The position numbers and the translations under genes are program-made. This document shows, piece by piece, positions 27,030-48,881 of a stretch of DNA of 64,000 nt (position 1 is the stretch's first letter; every line of letters begins with the position of its first letter). Location of the stretch: the NCBI GenBank assembly GCA_008931825.1, contig QXVZ01029993.1:1-64000 (forward strand), read 5' to 3'. The DNA comes from Phallusia fumigata (taxonomy: Eukaryota > Chordata > Ascidiacea > Phlebobranchia > Ascidiidae). The notes beneath the pieces were generated by a model, which was given only the letters and a program-made list of their open reading frames with translations, ran no database searches and had not been told where the DNA came from.

Positions 27030-28730
27030 GGGGGGGGGGGGGGGGGGGGGTGTGCCCTTAACATTTTTGCGCCTCATAACGTTTTAACGTTGCAGCTCTT
27101 TCCGACCAGGTGATTTATTTGGTGCTATTGTGTCGCGATGTTTACTTTCACCAAGCGAAATAAACTCAACTCAACAATACAACACATTTCTGTGAACCCA
27201 TACCTAGACACTAATCCCAAAAGCGCAGTCGTTCAGACTTTTGAATCTTTGCGACATCAGTATAGGCCCCGTGTCCTATCATATCAAAAACATTTTTGTA
27301 AACGAAAGGTTCAACCCTAATCCTTGTTTGTTGCCAATGAAACAGTTTTTTTATATCTTTACTACAACGCTATTTTGGAAAAGCTGAAAGTAAAAAAGAT
27401 GTTCAACAAAAAGTCCCGATCCCAGGCCTTACTTATTATTTAGCTTCTTTTAGCATAGGATTTCATAACGACAATGATGGACATTTTCAAAAAACGTTTA
27501 TTACAAAGAGAAACATAAAAAAACATTTCACAATTCGGCGGTCACACATACATTGATAATTTGTACATAATAATAAACAAAAATAATCATAGCTGAAGGC
27601 CGACATCCGGCTGTGCGTGTTGTGTCTTTCATGTTTTAAACCTAATATGACACTAAATCCACTGGTATTAAGTAGTAGTTTCAGCAACATGTTTTAGCCA
27701 TGGAGTTTGCGAGAAATCTGTAAAATAACAAACATGAAAACGCAGAGGCTGGTTTGTTTTCTAGCAATGAAATAGTTTTCAGAGATATGATGAAAAAGCC
27801 GTTGGCACAATTAACGCGGTGCGGCCAGTTTTTAGTAACTAATTCGCGTGTTACCGCCGACCCACACATTTTGACATGTAAAGCTCAATCGGTTGAGGAA
27901 AAAGTTATGGGAGAAACGGGAGCAATGCGCACAAGTTTACGAATTGAATGCAATAGACGCGTGTTCGCAAAACAAAAATGTACGACAAAGAGCAAAAAGA
28001 CGTTGATCTTTTGTGGCAAAAGAACATGTTTCTGGGGTTATGGGCCAAATCAACTTCCACCATGCAAGCTGCCTTCTAACTGTCACATTGGTTAAGCGTA
28101 AAGTAAGCATACGGGCGTCACCAATTAGCAGACATTCGAAACCGTTGTTAGTATAGTTCCTCCAAACACAGTGTAGTAGCATTATATGCGCAAATGTTAC
28201 AGCCAAGTGCAAGGGAGTCCGAGATGCTATGACTTTGGTGTTTAACTTAAGCATCCCCGCACACCGTCAAGTGCCGCATCACAATTTTGCGCCGCCGACC
28301 TTAAAATCCACAAAACCAAGCAAGTAAAAATTTGCAAATCATTGAGGTGCATGCCACTATAACCTGGAAACCAAACAAACAGGGTTAAGACGGGTTAAAT
28401 AAAAGCGTCTGATCTGCACAGCGAATTGAAGTAATAGGCCGATTTGCCGCGTTCAATAAAACTAATAAAACTCATTTGAACAACAAATGTTGGTTACATT
28501 AAGAGCTCAAAAGATCAGACAACGCAGTAAAACTCTATTAAATAACGTCAATCTGATGCAAAATACAATTAAAAGTCATGTGATAAAGTGAGATGTGCGA
28601 AACCGTCAGTGTCGGCGATTTTGAAATGTTTTAGACGCTCAAGGTAAAAAAAGTATTTCCACGGGCAGTGCCCTACGCATTTTTACATCTTGAATGTTAT
28701 ACAACAACAATCTAGTAAGAGCTTTAATAA

Positions 28731-39965
<11,235 letters not shown>

Positions 39966-40504
39966 ACCAATTCACACTCATCAATGATGAAATTTGGTGC
40001 ACTGTAGTTGAGTCATTGGAAGCAGAACACAACATATGCATCTTTTATTTACCATAAGTTGTTACATTTCTATAGCTTTCAATAAAAACAGACACTTAGT
40101 AGACATATAAATCTTTGCAGCAAGCAATAAGCCTACCATACCTATGCAGCATAATTTTGAAAGCAAAAATTAAACTTTTGCACAAATTTCTCCCCATATA
40201 TATCATACCCCCAGTAAACATTGGTTCAGAAGTTAAGCCCTGTAAGATTTTTTTTTGCAAGCTTTTTGCATGCATAGGACATTTCAAAAAAGTTTCAGGT
40301 GTTAGAATGGAAGTCTTAGAAATAATGGAAAGTAGGTTTCTGACCAAGAATAAGCACAAACAAGAATTTAAGTTTTGTTTTTCTTTAAAATCAGTTTTTT
40401 CCAAAGATTTAAAAAAAATCAGTTTGACACTGGTTCACAAACATTTGGTCTGTCAGCAGCCACATGACCTACACACATACCGTTGCTATAGTTTAACTAG
40501 GTAA

Positions 40505-40920
40505 TACCAGCTCTATTGCTGAGGTTAAACATAGCAATCAATGCACCACAATGACATTCTCTTCAAACTGTCCAAACTTCATCAATTTGTACATTGTTTG
40601 ATAATTGTACCAATTTTAGGGCCTGGTGGGGTAACTGCTGGATCCCTAAAGTAAAACACAGCAATCAGTGCAGCATAAAGCATTCTCTACATTATTGATG
40701 GAATTTGGACGTTGTTTGATAATTTGGCATATTTCGGGGCCTAGCGGGGTCATAGCTGAATGTAAAACTCAACCCCTAACTAGTCTGTCACCAAATGTAA
40801 GAACTATCCAAGTGGATTCATTTTTTTATGCATTAAAAAAAGGTTTAAACAAGTCCTGCCTGATCTTTTAGGGGTTGCAGGCCACTTTTACATGAAGAAA
40901 GTTTTACAGGCCTATTTTAT
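40505..40920 (-). repeat. Family-A repeat, 129-bp units only
   Basis: Two to three decayed units (ggcctggtggggtaactgct near 40621, gcctagcggggtcatagctg near 40739), upstream of the PDE8 start. Confidence 0.7.
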
Positions 40921-40924
40921 TACA

Positions 40925-43490
40925 ATGTTTTCATTGGTTCGTCACAAATCCTTTAATTTTGAAAAATTTTGCGATAACACAAGTTGATGATGAGTCACTA
41001 GTTGTCTGCAATGTTGCCAACTGATTTCAAAGCATCTGGTAAGTTTATAAGTTTGATTAGTAGGTCCACAATAGAAACAACTGGTATAATTTTGGTATGC
41101 TTTGATGGCAAATAAACTTTAACAAAAATTTTAAAAATTACTTGCGGGACACTTGAAACAACCTTGAGGGCAACCCTGGTTTAAAGTGATGTTTGAGTCA
41201 TTTGTCCTAAATCGGTGATATTGTTTTTCACAACCTGTATTTACTCCACAGCTCAATGACATAACTAAGTTTTGGACTTAAGGTCGAGTCATTTTTTAAC
41301 TTGGTCAGGCTTTCCACACAAGACAGTAGCTTAAATTAAAACAAACTTTTTGTAGTATTTTTTAAACACAGTGTATGTAGTGCTGTTCTTTACAACTAAC
41401 GGGCTTGATCAAGAGTTATGAATAAACCGTTATGTGATTTTAGATTTTTGAGACACTTAACTTTCATTTCTCTTACCTAACCCTAATCAAACCCTATTAA
41501 TTCTATTCAAACAATTTTATTATCAATACTTATTCCCTGTGTTAAAATTAAAACCTTCAGCATGAATAAACATGTCAAAAAATCAAATTTGTTTTTGCAT
41601 GCGCACGTCATCCAATATCTGTTTTTGAGCACGGTCCTGCTCAGCCCACTTTCTAGCTTTTTTACAGAAGGGAGATCTCATTTTCATTTTGTCCTTTGAC
41701 CCCATTGACGTCATTTGGCGTCACTTAAATACACATACATGGCAGCGTCAACGTTTGAGTTTTTTTCAATGCTCTTGGAAAAAAATTGCAATCGAAGAAC
41801 TTAAATTTTTAAAAATGTAGTTAGAAGTGTGTGAACATGTTACATGTATTTGTTCAAATCGACGCATATACGTTTGCGATGGGGATTTTATTCAGATGAT
41901 CCGGATTTTTTAGGGAATAATAACTCGACAAATACAGCTTTGTGGTTCCATTTTGTTTGCAAAATACATCATAATCCTGAAAAAAATTGCACTAGGCTAT
42001 TTAACATGACTGCTCCAAATATCAATACTTGTTTTGCGAAATCGCGTTGACTCGCAATGCATACCAAACGAAAATGGGCTTCTCAAGTTTTGAGGCCCCG
42101 GGTAACCCGAAGGCCTAATCAGCTCTGGATAATACTGTGTTTTTGTTTTGGTGTGTCCAGTGGCCGCTCATAGCTAAAACTAGTGGGATGCTGCTCTAGA
42201 AATTTTTAATTTTTGTTTTAATGTTGTGTAAAAGGAACAATTAACCAGGCATAAAAAATTTAATCAGAAACCTAAAAAAGCCTAAAATAACAACTCAAAC
42301 ATTTTTTACTTAAGTAACCTTGAGTTTAAGCTTGATCTATTCATTTAAAATAAAATGGTAAGTTTTACGCACAACATACGCGGAGTGCAAAAAACGCTAC
42401 CTTTTTCCAGCACGCCAAGCCAAGGTATGCTATGAGTATACTATGCTAGAATGCAAGGATTTTTTGTCCATGCAAGGATTTTTGTATTTCTTTTATAACC
42501 TGAGTCTTTATGACGTCATAGTAAATTCTTTTTTGGCCGCAAGTAGTATGATGGTGACATTGAGCAAAACGATTAAACAAATTAATTAATAAAGTCACCT
42601 CAAAACTCGATTCCAACTGAGTCGTTTTAAACTTTGAAAAGAATTAACTCGACAATAGTTTTAGTATTTATTTAAACATATCGGTGCTGTAAACTTTTTG
42701 TTTTTTGGGGGCGTGCACTGTTCACAGACTGTGTTATGCTTGTTGTAGTCTGTCGATTAACAGTGGTCTTCTAGCATTAAACTACACAGATGTAAATAGG
42801 TTATAAAGATTCTTTTTCTACATATTTTTTGAATTTTAAATATTAAAGTAGAAGCTCGTGTCGTTTTTACGTGTGCTCATTTTAGTTTCCATAAAAAAGT
42901 TTACCGTGATGCTACAATTCTGTCCAAAAGTTTGTCAATGTGCGTAAATAAAAAGTTATCACACGCAACGAAACTGTTACATTTTAGGTCAAGAAGCCTA
43001 AGACGAAGTAAGCAGAAATTACAAAACAAAATGGTACAATTATTTACAAGTGTATGGTACCATTTACAACCTTTTGCACGCTGAAGCTATCGTCGTCAAT
43101 CTAAAACGTTGTCAAAACTCTCACTTAGTTAAATGTTACATAGTTTTTTAAACCATTAGACACCAAAATATTTTGCGTGGGTAAAACGTTGTTTCCATAT
43201 TATAGTAATTAAGTTGTCAAACGTTCACAGCTAACATTATCTCAACTTTTTTTAACCATTAGACAGCAAATTATTTTACACAGGTAGGAGGTTGTTTACA
43301 TTGGTTATGTTGTTACACCGGAAACTTATTAATATACTGCTAACGTTATTTCGCAATTTTAATTATTTTTCATAGCATATTTTATAGAGGCAATGTACGT
43401 GACTTCGTCAATTCTACGCGCTATAATTTAGTCTTTAAAAAAACGTCTTGGAAAAAATGTATGAGAAGCAGCAAGAAATGTAGCTATTGG
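40925..43490. other. Intergenic region, nothing coding recognised
   Basis: It lies between the 5' end of PDE8 and the 3' end of the receptor gene. No exon-like segment with fitting splice sites was seen. Full CRE palindromes (TGACGTCA) occur at 41705-41712 and 42511-42518. A hAT-like terminus (gagggcaaccctggtttaaa) ends near 41182. Family A is absent from about 40.9 kb on. Confidence 0.5.
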
Positions 43491-43492
43491 TA

Positions 43493-46400
43493 TCAGTTGT
43501 TTGTCACTTGGTTGGAATAATCCGCCCAGGCAGGAAAAAACAACACAATTGTTCCAACAAAAGATACGAAAAGAAATATTGCAAGAAAAATGCGATCCAT
43601 GACCATTGCAGCGTACATCCATTCTTCCATTTCCTATAAAGCACGCAATTTGCAATTTTGTCATTACTAACAACATAGGTGTGTTCTATGAGTGCCCTAC
43701 ATAAAAAGTGGCAAAACAGTTTTAATATCAAGTTAAAAAACACCATTACAACAATATTTATTTATGTGTGTATTAAAGGGTTTATACATGTATACATATA
43801 TGTGCAAATCCCTTGCAAAAACTACAAAATAAGACGGATATATCGGTGGTTCTCAACTAGGGGGATGCGGATCTCCAACAATCCGTCAGGTATAATACAC
43901 GAAATACTATTGAATAAAATTTTTTAGTGTTTTGTCGTATTAGATTTTAGTGCCGAAATCCCTATTTAGGGTTCAGTAGTCAGATAATTATGTAAAACGA
44001 AGTGATCAGTAATTGTTTTGGGGTCAGTAAATGGGGGTCCATCAAGACCGAAAGGTAAAGAACCACTGGATCAATCATCAAAGTTTTCTTAAAACGATTA
44101 CTATGTGTCTCTGCTTTGAAAGATAACTGGTTTTGTCTGCCAACTCTCAAATTGTGAAAATAAAAACACAGACTTTACTTACGCGCCTTCGCCGTATGTT
44201 TTGCTTAATGCGCTTTACAAAAAAGCGCACACATTTCAATGCCGTCGCTAGGTAAGGATCAGCGGATGTGTGTCTGAAACAGTACGATTGGTGGGGATAT
44301 TTGATGGCAATCTTTTACATCTTGTTATTTACTGCTGCCCACAGGTTAAAATGCTTTGTTGTACATCTTATGACTAAAGTATATTAGTTATTGACAAATT
44401 CACCACACAAACTTCTTAACAAACAAAAATAAAATTTCGTATACCCCATACGATCGCAGTTGTCAAAATCATTTTGTATCATTGCAGCATTAAGATTAAC
44501 AAGCGGCAAATTCCATTGGATGCGACCGGAAAACTCGCGGAGACAAAGAATTCGTGGAGCCGCTGTGAGTAAAATATACCGCAATCTAACTGGCAGCGGC
44601 CTGCAAAAAAAACAGTTACAAGAGTATCACACTGGCAAATCAGCCAAACGCCTGATTTTGTAACATGTAAAATTAAAAAAATATGTTAATGGTGAATAAA
44701 AATACCTGGCAGCGTCATCTTAGCAATGACAACGATTTCTTAAATTCATTGGGTACCTTAGATAGTTTTACATGAAACAAAAAGGGCTACGCTCACAAAC
44801 GAATCTTACCTGTGAGTTATATTTGTTCGATAATGTACGTTGATGACGGCGGTCGTAATTATAATGGACAATGTGATAAATATCATGGTAAACAGTAAGT
44901 ATTCCCCAATCAGTGGTATGGCATTGGATGTGGACGGGATAATTTCCGTGATCACCAAAAGGTAAAACGTATGTGCCAGCAGCACGGAAATACATAATGT
45001 AATCTTCTCCTGCGAGTCCGATGGTAAATAGAAAACAAGAGCTACAGAATAAGATAGAAAATTTTTGGTCTTTATTAAACAACTTTTTTGTCTTCTACGA
45101 CAGGATAATCGACTTTAGTGCTTATTTACTACCTGTAAGAAACGATATTCCCAAACAAGGTGTGATAAGAAAAACTGTATAAAACAGTGGCAAGCGTCGC
45201 ATTATGAAACAATATGTAAGCCCATGTTTACCAAAAACAACGTCGATAGATTGATCTTCAATGTGTCTACAAAGGCCAAAAAGTGTTTGTAGGTTATTGA
45301 ATAACGTATTACCAACCAAAGAGTCACGTTTTTTCGCTGTTGTAATGTTGTTCAACGTTTGTTTTGACTATTTCCCACTCTCCGTTGTTTAGTAAAGATG
45401 TCAGATCTACCTAAAATGCAGCCATTTCGTGTTTATATCCATACAATTGTCGACATAAAGTACGCCCAAAACAGCTTACCTTTCCTACCACAGGATCAAG
45501 TACAACTTGGGACTCGTCGTAGGTCCAGGAAGCTTAAAAACAGGCCAGTCGTTAGCTACAAACGTTTAAAAAACACAACAATCACCGTGTTGAAGCTTTA
45601 AAACCCCCAAAATGTTGAGGTTTTGAGAAGGCGGTGTCGCTCAAAGCTGTTCAATAGGAAATTTTTTTTTTCAAATTGCGGTAAGGTGTTTTCAATTACT
45701 TGCGAAAAGCTGAAGTGTTTCAACCACCGCTTTACCTAATATACTAGTAAGTCTTACCAAACTTCATTGAACAATTTTGGACATCAAAAGGAAAATATGT
45801 GACGTCAATCTTACACCAGCTCTTGAAAGAGGCTGGTGGTTCCCATGAAACCTGGCCGTCGTACCGTATCACGGCTCTTGTCATATGACTAGCGCTAAAG
45901 TTTCCGTCAGTGCTGGGATCAATAGTAAAAAAGTGTAACAAATTCAAAGCCGGACTAACATAATTAAAAACATACTTCCCAATGAGCACAATGTCAGGAA
46001 TCCATATGTACTCTGTAGGTACTTTCAAATATGTAAGGTTTTCAAAGTTTTGCGGGTTCCATTGCAAGTTAAAGTCATGCCAACTCTGTAAAAGGTGACA
46101 AAAAGATGCACAGCATTTCTCTTTGTGCTTTAACGTTATATTTACAGCAACAAGGCTTTGGACTATAGTATTTTTTAGCAGCAAAAACTGTGCAGAAGCG
46201 AACGCAAGAACAGCAGTTATATTGATTTTTTGCAGCTATATTGATTTTTTGCCACCAGGCACATCATCTAATCAATGCAGAAGTCATATAAAGCCAGTAG
46301 GTAGAGCAATGACCTGCTTCATCCAAACGTTGGTACTCATCAGTTGATGCTTTTCATCCACATCCAGTAACTGTCGTACCACAAGCTGAAACTGCACGGT

Positions 46401-46623
46401 TACGCAGTCCTTATAATGCTCGACGGGTCGAATTAACTTGTTATATCCACTTCCGTTGCCAAATACATGGCGAAATAATATCTCTTCTTGTTGAATTTCG
46501 GCTACACCTAAATTCATGCAGTCAGTTTAGAAACATAACACGCTACATTTATCACTGTCAACAGACAAAAGTTTACGCACCCAGGCAGAAAAGAAAACTC
46601 CCGATAACAAAACAAGACCACAT
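43493..46623 (-). CDS. Cys-loop receptor subunit, nicotinic acetylcholine receptor type, non-alpha
   Basis: A pentameric ligand-gated cation channel subunit of the plasma membrane. Exons: 46581-46623, 46314-46507, 45976-46085, 45758-45912, 45480-45532, 45328-45410, 45133-45266, 44810-45041, 44445-44600, 44183-44273, 43493-43633; about 463 residues, phases consistent. The signal peptide [15 protein letters not shown] is followed by the ligand-binding domain with WIPDIVL, the Cys-loop (C-13 residues-C, PFDVQNC) and GEWEIV. TM1 starts [17 protein letters not shown]2 is bounded by EK (intracellular glutamate of cation channels) and E at 20'. TM3 and a short M3-M4 loop follow, with an MA-type helix rich in K/R. 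TM4 is [16 protein letters not shown]. The vicinal cysteine pair of alpha subunits is absent (GKHGLTYCF occupies that place). Exon 2 could instead end at 46501, two residues fewer. Ligand is inferred from the family only. Confidence 0.9.
43844..44068. repeat. hAT-like MITE with inverted termini
   Basis: The left end cggtggttctcaac and right end gtaaagaaccactg are inverted repeats with a few mismatches, the 'CAGTGGTTCTCAAC' class of hAT MITE termini. Length is about 225 bp, in the last intron of the receptor gene. No clear 8-bp target duplication remains. Confidence 0.65.
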
Positions 46624-46810
46624 GCTTGGGCCATGCCTCGAGAACTGGACACACCAACAACTGGAGCGAAAACATCGATCAATTGCGCTCATTGCAGGGC
46701 AGCGACCATTTGCCTTTTTTCGATGTAGCAAGTATCAAAGCCATTTTTTCGGTGGAGATTGATTATACTCGGCCGATCCTGTTTAAAAGCTTAACCTTGG
46801 AACACTTTAA

Positions 46811-46860
46811 TTATGGGTCCCCTTCCTGAAAGGGGACACATATTGTTTTCATTTTAATAG
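46811..46860 (+). repeat. Family-A repeat, stem-loop end alone
   Basis: ttatgggtccccttcctgaa and its pairing arm aggggacacatattg, then ttttcatttt, after which similarity stops. It is the first copy with the stem-loop on the left, located about 190 bp outside the receptor start codon and on the KANSL2 side. Confidence 0.75.
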
Positions 46861-47924
46861 TATTCACTGATTGTAGTCAAATTAGCACAATGGTTCTTAG
46901 TTGCGGACCCCCAAAAACTTTTTGGTCAAGCATGGCCTCCATTGTATACATTCCGTTTCTGTCTGCTTGTCTAATGCGCTGCGAAACTGTTGTCGCCTCA
47001 TCGACAGCAAGGAATAAGTTACATATTGTACCTTTGTATTCTATGTTGCAACCTATCCATGTTCATTCACAATTGCGGTGCATGTCACAATGCAACATTA
47101 ATTGCTATTTAAAAAGGCCGCAATTAATATTATGCCTGTTTCTACGCCTGTGGTAAAATGCGAACATATTTTTAGAAACGCGTATTTTATTAATCTTATA
47201 ACGCGCGTATTCAGAAATTGTGAAACTTCTGAAAACGCTTTGTTGACCCCCAGCCCCAGGAGTTCGCGGGCCTGAACCCCGAAGACCAATAGAACTTTTA
47301 CGCATCAGTCAAAAGCTCGCTTTCAGAAAGGTGCTTTCACAGTTTCACTGCTTAAAGAAAAACGTCCCGCTGTGGTAAACCAAGGATGGCAGTACATTGT
47401 ACAGGTACGGTACGTATCAAGTTGTGCGTACCACGTATCTTATTGCGAAAGCCGACCGTACCCGTACCTTACTTATAGATGATTTTTCGCCTTTTTCTTT
47501 TTCTAGAAGTGGAGGATTTTTTAATTTTTAGACATAAGTTAATTCTAGACCGTGTTATGAAATTTGTTATGGTGCCCTAAATAATATGGTAAACTGCTTG
47601 TTGTTTTGTAAAATTAAAAAAAGTGTGACAGTAAGCAGTAACACTGTTACACTGGCCAATGTAATGACACCTATAGGATACCAAAGAGGAGAACGCTATA
47701 CAGAAGTAACAGAACATGTGTGATGAGAACAGAGTTAACCTTTCTAGGTATAGTACTCTTTATTGCTACCACCCTGTACGATGCTTTATAGCATAAAAAC
47801 GTCAATTAGTTACTGGATCTTGAGTCATGCGTTTGTGCATGGATACGTCCGTATCAACTTGGATTTTACGTAATAATGTAGAGTTGGGTTAGGTAGTTTT
47901 AGTAAGTTTAGTTGTTGATATGCA

Positions 47925-48826
47925 GATTGGTTGTTTAAAAGTTTAGCTTGATCAGTCAAGTATTTACACTCACAGCCTCCAACGCAAGTTAAAACACCGA
48001 CTGTTTTGCCCATAAAAACAAGGGAGTGATTGACTTACGACACAAGCGGCGCAACGCTCAGTGGTTGGTAACAGGCTGCTACTTCACACATAAACCGGCA
48101 TTTGTTAGGGGTGGCCAGGCTGGCATTTCGGTGATAAAAATTAGGTGGTGATGACCTCAATACGTTTATTTTGCCATGTAGAAGACAGTGCGTCACAGCA
48201 ATTTATTTATTTGTTTTTATTTTTAGCCCTGCTATTTCGCTGCATGAAGTTGCATTGTTGTTAATGCAAAACCTCCCAACATGTATAAAGAGATTATCAT
48301 GTTTTATGACAGACGAATCCCAGCTGTTGATACTACATTAGTGCTATAGTGTTAACTGAAATGTGTTTGATAAATAACTCAGTAGGAGGTGATACATTAC
48401 AATTACAATAACTTCTCTTATATTTACAGTTATACTGTCATATACATTAGCATGTAATCTTCTTTTTGTTAGTCAAAAAGCGCAATGGATTTGAAGCCCA
48501 TTGCTAAAACCATGTTACAAATTGTCGTTTAGAGTTCGTTGTGCGGCTTGCTGCAACTAAGCCAAAGGTCACTGCAGGTCAAACTATTACCTAGTGTGAC
48601 TGTGGAGTTTAAATCATGCTTTTGCCATTAAGATTGAAATTGACATGACAACAGAAATAATTGAGTTAGATTATAAATGGAAATCTTTACTTTTTGCTTC
48701 AATTTTAAAAAATGATTGCTAAACCGATCTTTTTGTCAGGATCCATGTGTTTATGCTAGCAGAAACAATCATGTTATAAAATACAAATGAAATTAGGGAC
48801 CCAATGTAATGGGGCTATTTAACAGT
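47925..48826 (+). repeat. Family-A repeat, second interior type
   Basis: It runs from tttaaaagtttagcttgatc through ggccaggctggcatttcggt and tgcaggtcaaactattacct to the block catgtgtttatgctagcaga ... attagggacccaatgtaatg. It stops about 35 bp before the candidate acceptor of the KANSL2-like gene. Confidence 0.75.
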
Positions 48827-48881
48827 TAGTATGTATTAATTAATGCTACACATTTTTACAGAATATGCTCTAAGGTTGATC

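Larger units (their letters stand above)
23670..28725. other. Intergenic region between DRP1 and PDE8
   Basis: Five kilobases upstream of DRP1 and downstream of PDE8 with no gene I can support. It holds a family-A piece (24190-24300), a possible hAT-like end at about 24306 (gggtgtgccaaccttttg), an AGCC microsatellite at 24511-24529, two CRE palindromes near 25.6 kb, a pair of direct repeats (26229-26409 and 26808-27029) and a G-run at about 27030-27050. Base composition becomes more GC-rich and free of family A from about 25 kb on. A short ankyrin-like string on the minus strand near 28.2 kb is discussed as a finding. Confidence 0.5.
46640..48860. other. Divergent intergenic region between receptor and KANSL2 genes
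   Basis: The two genes point away from each other here. Apart from the two family-A pieces listed separately, I see only short open frames and a stretch rich in GTAC strings at about 47400-47470. No coding exon or promoter element is convincing. Confidence 0.5.

Noticed and set aside
26741-27064. 107-codon minus-strand frame starting with a proline run
   Set aside because: The proline run is the G-tract read backwards and the rest is the direct-repeat sequence; no family resemblance.
27754-28254. Overlapping frames of 105-113 codons on both strands
   Set aside because: They overlap on opposite strands, neither matches a known family beyond the short ankyrin-like string, and no splice partners were found.
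45758-46085. Single uninterrupted exon for the receptor ligand-binding region
   Set aside because: Reading straight through adds 21 hydrophobic residues absent from the family; removing the 63-nt intron restores the conserved spacing.
46632-46634. ATG at 46634 (MAQACGL frame) as receptor start
   Set aside because: Its frame does not join exon 46314-46507 in phase; the ATG at 46623 gives a good signal peptide and keeps frame.
48843-48881. Upstream ATG at 48843 as the KANSL2 start
   Set aside because: A pyrimidine-rich acceptor (cacatttttacag) lies between this ATG and the next in-frame ATG at 48882, so the first ATG is probably removed from the mature transcript.
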